DNA from: Pinguiococcus pyrenoidosus
Taxonomy: Eukaryota; Sar; Pinguiophyceae; Pinguiochrysidales; Pinguiochrysidaceae
Assembly: GCA_019677205.1 (NCBI GenBank)
Contig: JAAMXY010000003.1
Span: forward strand, 1 to 24,177
Direction: 5' to 3'
Length of the DNA: 24,177 bases
Shown here in pieces: positions 1-8,963 of the stretch. The translations under genes and the position numbers were made by a program. Positions within the stretch are counted from its first letter, which is position 1. Each line of letters opens with the position of its first letter. Under the pieces are notes generated by a model. The model was not told the DNA's origin. It did no database searches and saw only the letters and a list, made by a program, of their open reading frames with translations.

Positions 1-407
1 AGTGAACCACAGAAATCGCGCGAAAAAACGGGGCTCTCCGCGGGGACGAACCGGTGATAAGAGCACCAGCTTCTATCAGCATTTCCTACGGGGTAATATG
101 AAAGACTGTTTCGAGAATCATAACCTGGTTGGCATGAGGTTTTCTGTCGCTGATGTGCCCGACAAATTTTTCAATTCTGAGTCATCTCCTATTCTTATCT
201 ATTGATAATAAAGCACACTTTAGTAAACGTATATTCAAATTAGTACTCCCACAAATGGGGTACCGCCTTCGCTTTGTTCTTCTTTTGATGATTGACAATT
301 CCGCTATTCCGCTGGAAATTCCGCTGTTTTTCGCTGCTCGAGCGACCAATTCTGCCATTTTTGATTTTCGAAGGATTCATTTTCATTTTGACGGCGTCAG
401 ATCCACT
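1..407. other. 5' flank of the WD40 gene
   Basis: No gene is supported here. An open frame covers about positions 2-205 but resembles nothing I know and has no codon character. Positions 185-300 are AT-rich compared with the GC-rich coding DNA, and a CCAAT pentamer lies at 346-350, about 60 bases before the preferred WD40 start. Both fit a promoter, but this CCAAT lacks the S-A extension of the other sites in the window. Confidence 0.4.
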
Positions 408-1961
408 ATGCGCCCCTTCCTTTTAGTTCTCCCGCTTCTCAGTGTCTCGGGTCTGCGAATGCGGAGGCGAGAGATCGTCCGCATGGACGCCAGCATGGTC
501 ACCAGCTTCCAAGCCGGCCAGCGGGTCCGCGTCCGGCCGTCCTTTCGCAAGCTGTGTCCGGATCCCGAGCCGGAAGGGGTCATCGTCGACACGTGGGTCA
601 AGTGTGAAGTCGATCCACACTGCTGCTGCGCCGAGCTGGCCTTTGACGCTCCCATCGGTGCGAGCTTCACTGGTTCCGCGAAGCAAAGGACCCCGCGAAC
701 GCCGCAATTCACGAAGTCGCCGCTTCTCTTGTCTCTGTCTGCAGGAATTCGCTTCGAGTCTGGACGGGTGGTGCACTTCGCCGAGGAGGAGATCCAGCTC
801 GTGCGGCAGGTGCGGCGCGACGCCCACGCGGGACCGGTGTTGGCCATTGCGCCATATGGAGCCACGGAGGACGGCGAGGAGCTGTTGGTGTCTGCGGGCG
901 GCTACGGCCAAAGCTCGACGATGATGAGCTGGGAGATGAGCACGCTGGAGCGGCGGCGGAAGCTGTGGACAGCCACCGACACTTCGCATCTGGCGGCGGG
1001 CACGGCCAGTCCGGCGCCGGCGTCTACGCTCTTCTCGCTTGACTTCTTCCCCGAGGCGCAGGGCGGCGTGCTGGCCTGGGGAGGTTCCGACGGCTGGTGC
1101 TTCTTTGCGCGACGCGATAGCAGGGGCAATTTACAGGGCAAAGTTGATGGGCCACCGGACGCGATTCACCGGCATAGCGGCTGGGTGCGGGATGTGCGCT
1201 TCGCGCCTGACGGGCAGCGGGCGTACGCCATCGGATGCGAGTCTCTTGCAGTTCACCGCCTCGACGGGCTGGCTGGAGAGGTGGACTACATTGTGGGCGG
1301 GCGAGCAGACGGGGATATGCTGGATAGCGGGCGATCGCCGGACGATCCGGATGAGTGGAGACGACACGACATACTTTGCACCAGCATCACTTCGTGCGAA
1401 CGCCAAGAAGTAGAGGAAGGAGCGCAAGGACGAGAAGAACAACAGGTCGATCTCACTGGGGTCGATCTCATCGGTGCCGGTCTCGTCGACGGCTCCGTGC
1501 GCTGCCATCTCTTCGCCCCGGACTCGTCAGCTGCCAAGCTCATCATGAACCACGGGTGGAAGGCCCACTCCGAGAGAGTCGTCGGGCTGGCGTGGTTTGG
1601 GGATGTGGAGAGCGCCGAAAAGCGCGGCGGCAAGAAGCTGGTGTCCCTCTCCAAGGAGGGATCTCTCAAGGTCTGGGAGGTCGCCATTCATGGCACGGAG
1701 GAAAGGCTCTTTGCTGAGCGCCTGCACGCTGAGGCAAGCCTGGGGGTCGAATGCCGCGCATTGGCCACCAGCCCGGCAAGCATCTTTGTCGGCTGTGCCG
1801 ACGGGACCGTGCGCGGGTTTGACCCAAGCACGTTGGAGGAAGTGCTCATCTGGAAAGGAGACCCCGGAGATGCCGTCACCGCGCTCAGTATCAGTCCCTC
1901 GGCAAAGCTCCTGATCGGCACAAAGTCCGGCACGATTGCCGTTGTCAGTGGCGGCGCATGA
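408..1961 (+). CDS. WD40 beta-propeller protein with an N-terminal barrel-like module
   Basis: The C-terminal 400 or so residues contain diverged WD40 blades, such as HSGWVRDVRFAPDG, GLVDGSVRCHLF, KLVSLSKEGSLKVWEV and IFVGCADGTVRGFD. They suggest one propeller used as a protein-interaction platform. Before it lies a compact module (GQRVRVRPSF ... GVIVDTWVK ... AELAFDAPIG) that looks like a small beta-barrel of KOW/SH3 type; that is inference. A likely intron at 658-744 (GTGCGA...CTGCAG, 87 nt, stop-free) would join the module as DAPIG-IRFESG. Translation could start at 408, giving a hydrophobic MRPFLLVLPLLSVSG leader that may be a signal peptide, or at 483 (MDASMVTSF). The open frame also extends upstream to 153. 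Length is 517 residues, or 488 with the intron removed. The specific ortholog is not recognised. Confidence 0.7.
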   Translation: MRPFLLVLPLLSVSGLRMRRREIVRMDASMVTSFQAGQRVRVRPSFRKLCPDPEPEGVIVDTWVKCEVDPHCCCAELAFDAPIGASFTGSAKQRTPRTPQFTKSPLLLSLSAGIRFESGRVVHFAEEEIQLVRQVRRDAHAGPVLAIAPYGATEDGEELLVSAGGYGQSSTMMSWEMSTLERRRKLWTATDTSHLAAGTASPAPASTLFSLDFFPEAQGGVLAWGGSDGWCFFARRDSRGNLQGKVDGPPDAIHRHSGWVRDVRFAPDGQRAYAIGCESLAVHRLDGLAGEVDYIVGGRADGDMLDSGRSPDDPDEWRRHDILCTSITSCERQEVEEGAQGREEQQVDLTGVDLIGAGLVDGSVRCHLFAPDSSAAKLIMNHGWKAHSERVVGLAWFGDVESAEKRGGKKLVSLSKEGSLKVWEVAIHGTEERLFAERLHAEASLGVECRALATSPASIFVGCADGTVRGFDPSTLEEVLIWKGDPGDAVTALSISPSAKLLIGTKSGTIAVVSGGA

Positions 1962-2522
1962 TGACTTGAGGAAAGCGCCCGCCGACACCAAGCTGGTGGA
2001 AGCAAGCTGGTGGAAGAAAGCTGGTGGAAGCAAGCTGGTGGAAGCAAGCTGGTGGAAGAAAGCTGGTGGAAGCAAGCGCCCCAGTTGAGGAGGAAGAGGA
2101 AGGGAAAAGAGAAAGAGAAAGAGCCAACTGCCGCGGCCTCGCCGAACGTAGCAACGGTGGACTCGGAAACCCCGTCGAGGTATCTTCAGACAGTTCTGCT
2201 GACGATCGCGGGCTCATGGCTCTTGAATACGATGGTTGAGGCGACTGCAGTCGGATGGAAAAGCCTTCACCGCGTGCGGACTCCCTCGAAGATGAGGAGC
2301 ACTGAGCATGGCGTTGACCCAGGGAGTCCAACCCTCCGCAAGTCATCGAGGCCACGAAGGCTACGCTGGTAGCCAAAGATACGTGTCCCGAGATTTTGCG
2401 ACGAACGCGGAGAAAGAGAACGAGAAAGAGAGTCGGAGGAGCACGATGACAAGCGGCGCGAGAGCAGCTGCTACGACTTGCCATGGACTTCTGAACCCGC
2501 CACAATCACGATGGTTGCTCTT
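1962..2522. other. Convergent 3' intergenic region
   Basis: This is the gap between the WD40 stop and the stop of the MBL-fold gene on the other strand. It holds the 14-bp minisatellite at 1990-2073 and then a purine-rich stretch (about 2085-2130, many GGAAGAG/AAAGAG runs). Open frames on both strands run through it (for example minus 1945-2505), but their composition comes from the repeat and the purine bias, and none resembles a known family. Confidence 0.5.
1990..2073 (+). repeat. 14-bp minisatellite, six copies
   Basis: Six head-to-tail copies of AAGCTGGTGGAAGM, where the last base is C or A (order C, A, C, C, A, C), followed by a partial copy. The unit is not a multiple of three, so each copy shifts frame and a coding role is unlikely. 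The array starts 29 bases after the WD40 stop codon and is probably in its 3' UTR. Confidence 0.95.
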
Positions 2523-3461
2523 TTAGTTCTTTGAAACGATCACTTTGATGGGCTTTCCCGGCTGCGTGTCGTAGATGGTGATGTCCCTCGCAGTCTGCTT
2601 CGCCAGGGAGAGGAACTCCTCTTGGGTGCCTCGCGCCTCGATAATGCTGGCCAGCGGCCCTTCCGTCCTCAGCTCGCCATTCCGCAGCGGAATGATCGCC
2701 TTGGCATCTAGGGCCCGTGCAATGTCCAGCGTCCGCCCGCCACCGTGGACGAGGGTGAACGCGGGAAGGTTCTGCTCCACCACGGGCGATATCACAATGT
2801 CCGCACGCGCTCCACTGCGGCGCAGTTCGGCCGGGTCCACATCCCCGTGCGGCTCGTAGTACACCGACGGCCCCTGCTCGGTCGTGAGGATGTAGCCGTT
2901 CTCCCGCTGCTGCCACGGCGGTCCCACAAGCGCTCCCTCCGTTGCGCGCACGGTGACCTTGGAGCAGGAGCCCGCCACGATCTGCGTGCTTTGGCCCGGT
3001 CTAAGTACGGTGATGTTCTCCTTGTTCACGATGCTGGCAATGCGCTTGGCCGAGGCGGGGTTGCAGATGAAGCGCATGTCCGGGAAGATCTCCACAATCG
3101 CCTCGATGGTCGGCAAGTGGCAGTGGTCGTCCAGGCCCTGGCTAAGCAGCACGGCATCCGGCTTGCTCTCCCGCAGAATGGCCAGGCATCTGTCCCTGGT
3201 GATGGTGGCCTGGTTGGCCTTGTACACAAAGGGAATCCCAAAGTCCAGCTGGCCGGCAATGGGGTCCACGGCAATGCAGAGGCCATTCGTGCGCCATAGC
3301 ATGCTATTCACCTCCAGATGCGTGTACTGGAAAGGGGTCTTGGAGTTGCTGGCCGCGGCGAAGAGCCCCGGCAGGCTGGGAGCCCGGGGCATCAGGCCTG
3401 CAGCCTGGCAGCCGCACAGCAACGCGACGGTGCTCACCAGGTGCAGCGAGCCTCCACGCAT
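2523..3461 (-). CDS. Metallo-beta-lactamase-fold hydrolase, probably plastid-targeted
   Basis: A single-exon gene of 312 residues from the preferred ATG at 3461; an in-frame ATG at 3500 would add 13. It belongs to the UlaG-like MBL-fold hydrolases found in cyanobacteria and plants. Family marks are the early strand segment with LCIAVDP (about 61-67), the LLSQGLDDHCH motif (105-115), and a late SPVVEQNLP/LVHGGGRT segment. The classical HxHxDH metal motif reads QGLDDH here (108-113), so both first histidines are replaced. As I recall, QGLDDH is typical of this plant/cyanobacterial subgroup rather than damage. Residues 1-22 look like a signal peptide (VSTVALLCGCQAAG) followed by a Pro/Ser/Ala-rich stretch, as in a bipartite plastid presequence. 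The substrate is unknown. Confidence 0.85.
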   Translation of the reverse strand: MRGGSLHLVSTVALLCGCQAAGLMPRAPSLPGLFAAASNSKTPFQYTHLEVNSMLWRTNGLCIAVDPIAGQLDFGIPFVYKANQATITRDRCLAILRESKPDAVLLSQGLDDHCHLPTIEAIVEIFPDMRFICNPASAKRIASIVNKENITVLRPGQSTQIVAGSCSKVTVRATEGALVGPPWQQRENGYILTTEQGPSVYYEPHGDVDPAELRRSGARADIVISPVVEQNLPAFTLVHGGGRTLDIARALDAKAIIPLRNGELRTEGPLASIIEARGTQEEFLSLAKQTARDITIYDTQPGKPIKVIVSKN

Positions 3462-3500
3462 CTTGGTGCAAAAAGGCCGAGGCGCCAGCTGCACAACCAC

Positions 3501-4201
3501 TCGACCACGGAGAGCTGAGGAACAATGGCGTGGTCAGCCGCTTCGTGAAAAGCTGGCGAACATCCGGCCAAAGTGGTGGAATGTAACATTTTGGAATTGA
3601 TTTTTAAATATACAATGATCGAAAAAGATAATATACTAATAGGACATATCAAATACTAAAAATATAGAGTGTCATCTGACGTTGCAACGAATACTCCGTA
3701 TGATTGGCCAACGCGTTCCATTTCTAGATTGGCTTGCTCCGAGCTGCTGAAAAGAAGAATCCCACGAACTCGCGAACTGATCCCTCGGAAAAGCCGGTAA
3801 CTAAAAATATATTTAAACATTATTCGTATAAATATAATAAAAAGTTCAATCTATATTGTCTGAAGATCCTCCAACGGCTTGTTCTGCTGGTGCTCGTTGT
3901 GGCCGTGTGCCCCGAGTCGGCCGTCCGGGAGCCGTCGATGTGCCTTTGCGCCTGAAGAGTACAGCGCCGTTCAGACTTCACGCCCGCGCCGTCCGCTGGT
4001 CATTCCGCCAGCATCTGCGGTAGACGGCAAGAGCGCGCTCGTCAAGCTTCCGAAAGCGGACAAACGAGGGCAGGTAATTCAAAAGAAACGCTTCCTCGCT
4101 TGGCCTTTGACTTCCTCTGACGAGTTTGTATCTTCTTGAACCGCGGTCGTAGGCACCGCGGCGCCTCTTCCAACTTCAGCAAGATGCAGATCCTTGGGAA
4201 G
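3501..4201. promoter_or_regulatory. Divergent promoter region between the MBL-fold gene and the KDEL receptor
   Basis: The two genes point away from this 0.7-kb gap. It holds two AT-rich tracts (about 3594-3668 and 3800-3870) and, between them, TGATTGG at 3701-3707 (reverse of CCAATCA) within the palindrome TTGGCCAA at 3704-3711. TGACG at 3677-3681 is another possible factor site. From about 3880 to 4183 there is ordinary GC-rich sequence, probably KDEL receptor 5' UTR. No gene is supported. The regulatory role is inferred from position and motif. Confidence 0.5.
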
Positions 4202-5236
4202 ATGAACATCTTCCGTTTCCTGGGCGACATGAGCCATGTCTTCAGCATCATCGTGCTGCTGCTGCGACTCCGAGTCGCGAAGAATGCAAACGGTGCGTAA
4301 TCCTCCGTGCAAACTGTGGAGCTGACCAGATCCTCCAGCTCGTAGTCTTGCGGTAGGAAGTCGTTCGTGCGGGTTGGCGAAAGCAAGGCGCAGAGTCTGA
4401 AAGTCCATCGATCTGCGGATCGCAAGATCCAGGATTTTGGCAAGGCCGGGTCTAACCTTGCCTGCTGCCCTTTCCCCGTGTTAGGTATCTCCCTCAAGAC
4501 GCAGGAGCTCTTCTTGATTGTGTTCGTCGCGAGGTACCTGGACCTACCCCTGCATTTCTACAGCCTGTACAACACCTTCATGAAGGTGAGGATTGCACAG
4601 CCCAGCGCGACCAAGCCGCTCAGCTCTCCTGCTCATCCTTTCGACCCCTCCCTTTCCTCTGTCTGCTCGAAGATGATCTACATCTCGGCGACGGGATACA
4701 TCGTGTACATGATTCGCAAAGTGGAGCCTCTGAAATCGACATACGACAAGAGCCAGGACTCGTTCAAGCACCTGGAGTTTGCGGTGGCCCCCAGTGCCAT
4801 TCTTACGGTCATTTTCCACCTCTTCCGATGGCGATTCGATCTCATAGAGATGTGTTGGGAGTTTAGCGTCATCCTCGAGTCCATCACGATCATTCCGCAG
4901 CTCATCACGTTGCAGCGGTACCGAGAGGTAGGCAGCGTTCCGAAAAGACGGCCGAAACGTGGCAACCGGAGAGCGCGCGCCTCAACAGTTTCGGCTCCGA
5001 ATCCTGCTGATGCGGAACAGGTCGAGAATCTCACTTCCAACTACATCTTCTTCTTGGGCCTCTATCGCGGAATGTACCTGTTTAACTGGGTCTACCGATC
5101 GTACTACGAGGAGGGATATCGGCATCACTACATCCTCTATGTCTTTGGGATGTTGCAGACTGCTCTGTACTTAGATTTTTTCTACTACTACGCCATAGCG
5201 AAGTTCAAGGGCCAGAGGATGGCTCTGCCCTCTTAG
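4202..5236 (+). CDS. ERD2: ER lumen protein-retaining receptor (KDEL receptor)
   Basis: A multi-pass Golgi/ER receptor that binds the C-terminal KDEL/HDEL signal of escaped ER proteins and returns them in COPI vesicles. Exons are 4202-4292, 4485-4585, 4673-4927 and 5021-5236, giving 220 residues (animal proteins about 212). Phases agree at every junction. Conserved landmarks include MNIFRF at the start, RYLDL, NTFMK, an IPQL motif and FFLGLYRGMYLFNW. With the start at 4202, Arg5, Arg47 and Asp50 fall at the same numbers as in the human protein, which supports both the start and the first junction. An upstream in-frame ATG at 4184 is less likely. Introns 2 (87 nt) and 3 (93 nt) are both multiples of three without stops, so a naive reading merges exons 2-4. 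Confidence 0.96.
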
Positions 5237-5498
5237 ACCTAGATGGAAGCGTGGGTTGCTGAACTCGACCTCCCGGGGACCCGTGCGCAGAGAAGCTGCT
5301 TGGGACAAGCAGCTGCGTTGGAGCCTCCTTGGCGGCGGCACGAGAGTCAGAACCAGTGCGATGGAAATCTTGCGTTCTCAATAGGAAAAGATGAAACGCT
5401 CTATTCTACAGCATCGCTCCGGAAGGCAGCAACGAAGCTGGTCAACGCGTCAACGTTCCCTGCAACGCTCCGAGCTCCTCCGCCGCTTCATACACCTT

Positions 5499-6623
5499 CT
5501 ACGAGTTCTCGTACTGCTCTAAGCGGGACCTCAGCTGCTTGATCTGAGCATTCTTCTGCTGGAGCAAGTCTTTCAGCTGCCGAAACTGCTTGGTCTCGTT
5601 CAAGCGCTTCTGCGTCTCCTCTTCGGCCTGCTGCCGACGTCGTCGCTCCTCTTCGACATCTCGTGCAAGCTTGGACTCCTTGTCCATGTGCTCGCCCTTG
5701 TAGTCCTGCAGAGCACAGGAGAGAGCACCTGCTTAACGACGCCATCGCTATCGCTTGCAGAGGCTCCGTCTTCGAAGGGACTCACCTGGAAGGTATCCTT
5801 CGCTTCTGCGACATCTCCCCGAGCCATGCGCAGCTGATTCTTAAGAGCGTTCACTTCTTCAAGGAGCCCAGCGCGCTCTTTCTCGAGCGCCGCGTGGGAC
5901 TCTTCCAAGGCAGCGAACTTCCGATGAAGATCCTGCACGCCGGAGTTCAAGCACCGAGGTTTAGACGCTTAGACCGGCTCTTGCAGGCCGACACAGCACG
6001 CGACCAAAGCTGCTGCCGGTTTACCTCATTCGTGCTGTTCAAGCGGCTTGCTTCGTTCTGCAGCCGCTGGTGCTCATTTTTCAGCAGGGACAGATCACTG
6101 GACCTGCTTTGCACAAGGCGTCCAGGCTGGTGAGCCCTGGTCCTGCCGCATGCCATGGATCTTCAGGGCAAAATACCGGCTATCTAGGCTAAGCTTCTCC
6201 AGCGCCTCAAGCAGCGCAGGATCTTCCAATGCCGTCATGTTGAGATCCAGTCGAGCTCCCTGACTTGTCGCGGAGTCCAGCATCTGTTGTAGTGGGGCCG
6301 GGTGTTATCAGCGATCCATTGAGGGCCGCTCATCAGGGAATGGCCTCCGCTACCTGCCTCCCAAGCAGGGCAATCATGTTGCAGGAACGGCTCATGTCGT
6401 TGCGCAGGCTGTGCAGCACCACGTCCTTGAGCCCCTGCAGGAAGTCCTCGACGTCCTCCTTGGTGAGCATCTCCCGGTCATCCACCAAGCGGTCCGCTGC
6501 CACATCGTCAAAGTCGGCCTGCACGGTTTGCAAGGCCAGGTCCCTCTTGGAGCGGAAGAATCGCAGCAGCGTGTACACGCTGTCCCTATCGCGCTCACTC
6601 AGTGCAGAGAGGACGTCGGCCAT
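5499..6623 (-). CDS. LZTFL1: Leucine zipper transcription factor-like protein 1, BBSome regulator
   Basis: Despite its name, LZTFL1 (BBS17 in humans) is a cytoplasmic coiled-coil protein that controls BBSome traffic in and out of cilia. Exons on the minus strand are 6623-6354, 6283-6177, 6103-6025, 5932-5786 and 5705-5499, giving 269 residues (human 299) with consistent phases. The N-terminal 90 residues carry the family domain: YTLLRFFRSKRDLALQTV, then RLVDDREMLTKEDVEDFLQGL. The C-terminal half is coiled coil and ends in a close family match, LKDLLQQKNAQIKQLRSRLEQYE. The exon 2 donor (GTATTT at 6176) is the least certain boundary. The gene is divergent from VPS36 and convergent with the KDEL receptor. 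Confidence 0.92.
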
Positions 6624-6941
6624 TCCAATCCAAGTCTGCGACTACTCTACGCTTACACTTGCAGGAGCGGCGCTCAACTCCTGAGAGGGTTTCGTTTTGA
6701 ACGCGGAGCACGGAACAAGAACATTTGCTATGGTGCTTTGACATGGCTATGACAAGCCGCCTCTCGAGATCCGATAATCGTCGATACCGGTATTCGTGAT
6801 ATCCCCGTCTTTGGCCTTTTGGCGCCAAAACCCAAAGGAGAGAAGGAGAGAAGTCGGAAGTCTCGAAGACTCTCTATCAAAGTCAGATTAGGTCCAGGTG
6901 CGGCGACGTGGATCGCTGACGGAGTGAAGACTTACCTTAAG
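6624..6941. promoter_or_regulatory. Short divergent promoter between LZTFL1 and VPS36
   Basis: About 320 bases separate the two start codons, so both promoters must share it. I see a CCAAT pentamer at 6625-6629, probably too close to the LZTFL1 start to act as one, and a perfect 10-bp palindrome ATACCGGTAT at 6784-6793. There is no AT-rich island like those in the longer promoter gaps. No convincing RFX X-box was found, although LZTFL1 is a cilia-associated gene. Confidence 0.4.
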
Positions 6942-8512
6942 ATGGCGAGCGACGCCAGCGACACGGTGGACACGTTCAACACGTTTTGGTCGGAGGTTGG
7001 CGCGACTTTCCTCCTGCAGTACCGGCAACGAAATGCTCTGCAGAACTGATAAGCAGAGCTTTGCGGCCTTTAGGTGGAGTTCACAGCCTCGCTGAGACCG
7101 AAGATGCTCGAGGACGAGGTGGAGCTGCTGCTGCTCCAGGGCGTCAGCGTGCTGCACTGCGAGACTTCCGTCGGATATGGCAAAGGCAGTGTCACGCTCA
7201 CGACGCATCGGGTGATCTGGCAGCCCGCCGAGGGCGGCGACCTCGCCGCTCCGATCGCAGGTCCTTTGAGTCGGGTGAGGGCCCCCTTTGCGTCTCTGTG
7301 CGGAGAACGAGATGAGGACAAACAACCTGATGGAGCGCTGCTTTGGACAGGTGGCGCGAGCGGACGTCCTCATGGGCACTTGGCGCAAAAGCTCCAAGGT
7401 CAGCCTGTTCTTGCTGCACCAGCTGGACGACGGAGCGGAGCCGCAGGTGAAGCTCAAGTTCCACGGCAAGGGCCGGGACGCCTTCCTGAGCAAGATCCAG
7501 GCGGTGCTGGAGCAGGAGGCGTGGAAGCCGAAAGGTACTCAGCGGCCCTTTCCTCAAGTTTCCTGCCTTTCGCGCCTCTCGTGCCTTTCGCTCCTTTCGC
7601 GCCTTTCGCGCCTCTCGTGCCTTTCGCTCTTTTTGCTCCTTCCGTTCCTCTCGTTCCTTTCCTTTATTTCCTTTGTTTCCTTTCTTCCTTGCTTCGTTGC
7701 TTCGAACCGCTGATAGTGGCTCTGGCGAAGAGGTGGATGCTAGCGTTCAGAGGAACGATGGGAAGGAGCTGTTCTCGGTGACGAGTGCAGGAATCAAGGG
7801 CATCATCAGGGAGAAGGAGCGGCTGCGGAATGCGGAGAAGAGACTGGCGTCGACGGCCTTCGAGGATCTCGACTCGTTGATCGAAAAGGCGAAAGACGTC
7901 GTCCAGGTCATCGAGCGCTTCTCCGAGAAGGGAGGGTCCAACAACGCCGACGAGGAGGATCAGTTCGCAAAGATCGTGCAATCCCTCGGTGTTGCGTCTC
8001 CGGTCACGAGGGAGCTGGCCGGCAACGCCTTCCACGAGGCTCTGGCCCGCGAGATCGTGGACATCCTCAGCGCCTTGGTGAACAGGCTGGGCAGCGTGAT
8101 CACCCTGACAGACGTGTACTGCCTGGTGAACCGGGCGCGGGGAACGGAGCTGTGCTCGCCGGAAGATATCCTGAAGGCAAGCAAGCTCATGGAAGGACTG
8201 GGCCTGCAGTTCTCGCTGCGCACGTTCGACAGCGGCCTGCTGGCCCTCCAGCACGCGTCCCACAAGGAGAGTTCCATTCAGGATCGGATCTTGACGATGG
8301 CGACCGAGCGGATGGCGAACGGCGAAGGCCTCGTCGCTTTCATGGTGGCACAGGAGCTTCACTGTGGAGTCCCGCTGGCAGCGCAGTATCTGGATGTCGC
8401 CGAGAAGGAAGAGCGCCTGGTCCGCGACGAAAGTCCCGAGGGCTTGCAGTTCTATCCAAACAGGTTCCCCGAGTATCTGGCAGCAGCCGGTCTGATGGAG
8501 CCGGGCCAGTAG
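6942..8512 (+). CDS. VPS36: ESCRT-II subunit VPS36
   Basis: VPS36 links ubiquitinated cargo and phosphoinositides to ESCRT-II at endosomes during multivesicular body formation. Exons are 6942-6995, 7074-7274, 7351-7534 and 7731-8512, giving 406 residues (human 386). The N-terminal GLUE domain is split by introns: residues 1-85 include the TLTTHRVIW strand, and the next exon gives SKVSLFLLHQLDD. The EAP30 domain fills exon 4, with GIKGIIREKERL, GVASPVTRELAG, TLTDVYCLVNRARGTELCSPED and, near the end, DESPEGLQFYPNRF. The intron 3 acceptor (GGCGAAG at 7730) was chosen because it alone keeps phase with the GTACTC donor; it needs cDNA proof. Intron 3 is pyrimidine-rich and holds a 9-bp tandem repeat. 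The intron 1 donor (GTTGGC) is weak. Confidence 0.93.
7565..7690 (+). repeat. 9-bp pyrimidine-rich tandem repeat in VPS36 intron 3
   Basis: About 14 consecutive 9-base units. The first seven alternate between GCCTTTCGC, GCCTCTCGT and TCCTTTCGC, and later units decay to TCCTTTCCT and TTATTTCCT. The top strand is nearly all pyrimidine apart from the regularly spaced G. Because 9 is a multiple of three, several frames stay open through it, but the flanking exons use different frames, so it is intronic. It fills most of the 196-nt intron and may serve as an extended polypyrimidine tract. Confidence 0.9.
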
Positions 8513-8963
8513 CTCTCGGAGGGGCGTTGGAGCACTTGCAGCGACGCTCCGTAGCTCAACCTCGTCTTGTGAGATCGAGGACAGGATCGTGCCCGGGCTT
8601 GAGATACTGAGGTGAGATGCAGAAACACTTGGATGCAATCCGGCACCGCCGCTACCTGCTGCTGTATCGGAGCCGCTGGTGGAAGATGCCTACACACACT
8701 TGGAGACCTCCTTGGAGTGAAAGGGATGCTTCCATGAGATGCGAAGCCGCTGAAGCGGCTGGAGCTTTTGAAAGCGCTGAAGCCGCATGCGGCTCGGATC
8801 CGCCGCAGAGCTCATGAGCTGGAGGTGGTCGCTATGCGTTCAACTTGTGACAGAGTCTATGCATGACCGGAAGTCGTGGTATCCGTAGAAGTGAATATTT
8901 CTTTGTTCCTTCCCCTGCTTCTCTTTGCGCCAACGTGTACACGATCTCGAAGAGGGCGACTTC
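8513..8963. other. Convergent 3' region between VPS36 and ARPC4
   Basis: Both neighbouring genes end here, facing each other. I found no gene. The only structure is the pair of inverted repeats at 8745-8794, annotated separately. Confidence 0.5.
8745..8794. repeat. Two short inverted repeats sharing the arm AGCCGC
   Basis: AGCCGCTGAAGCGGCT at 8745-8760 is a perfect 7-bp stem around a GA centre, and AGCCGCATGCGGCT at 8781-8794 is a perfect 14-bp palindrome. AGCGCT at about 8773-8778 lies between them. Both could fold as GC-rich hairpins in transcripts from either strand. Their place between two convergent 3' ends suggests a role in transcript ending, but that is inference. Confidence 0.7.

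Noticed and set aside
1945-2505. 186-codon minus-strand open frame through the 14-bp repeat
   Set aside because: Composition is set by the repeat and a purine-rich stretch, and it resembles no family. I prefer two convergent 3' UTRs.
6721-6752. RFX X-box upstream of LZTFL1
   Set aside because: TTGCTATGG and GGCTATGAC look like half sites but do not form a proper imperfect inverted repeat.
7275-7350. Frameshift in VPS36
   Set aside because: The frame change at this point is explained by a 76-nt intron with a GTGAGG donor and a CAG acceptor that joins the GLUE domain correctly.
7664-8638. 324-codon minus-strand open frame
   Set aside because: Antisense to VPS36 exon 4, whose EAP30 domain is clear; no family resemblance of its own.
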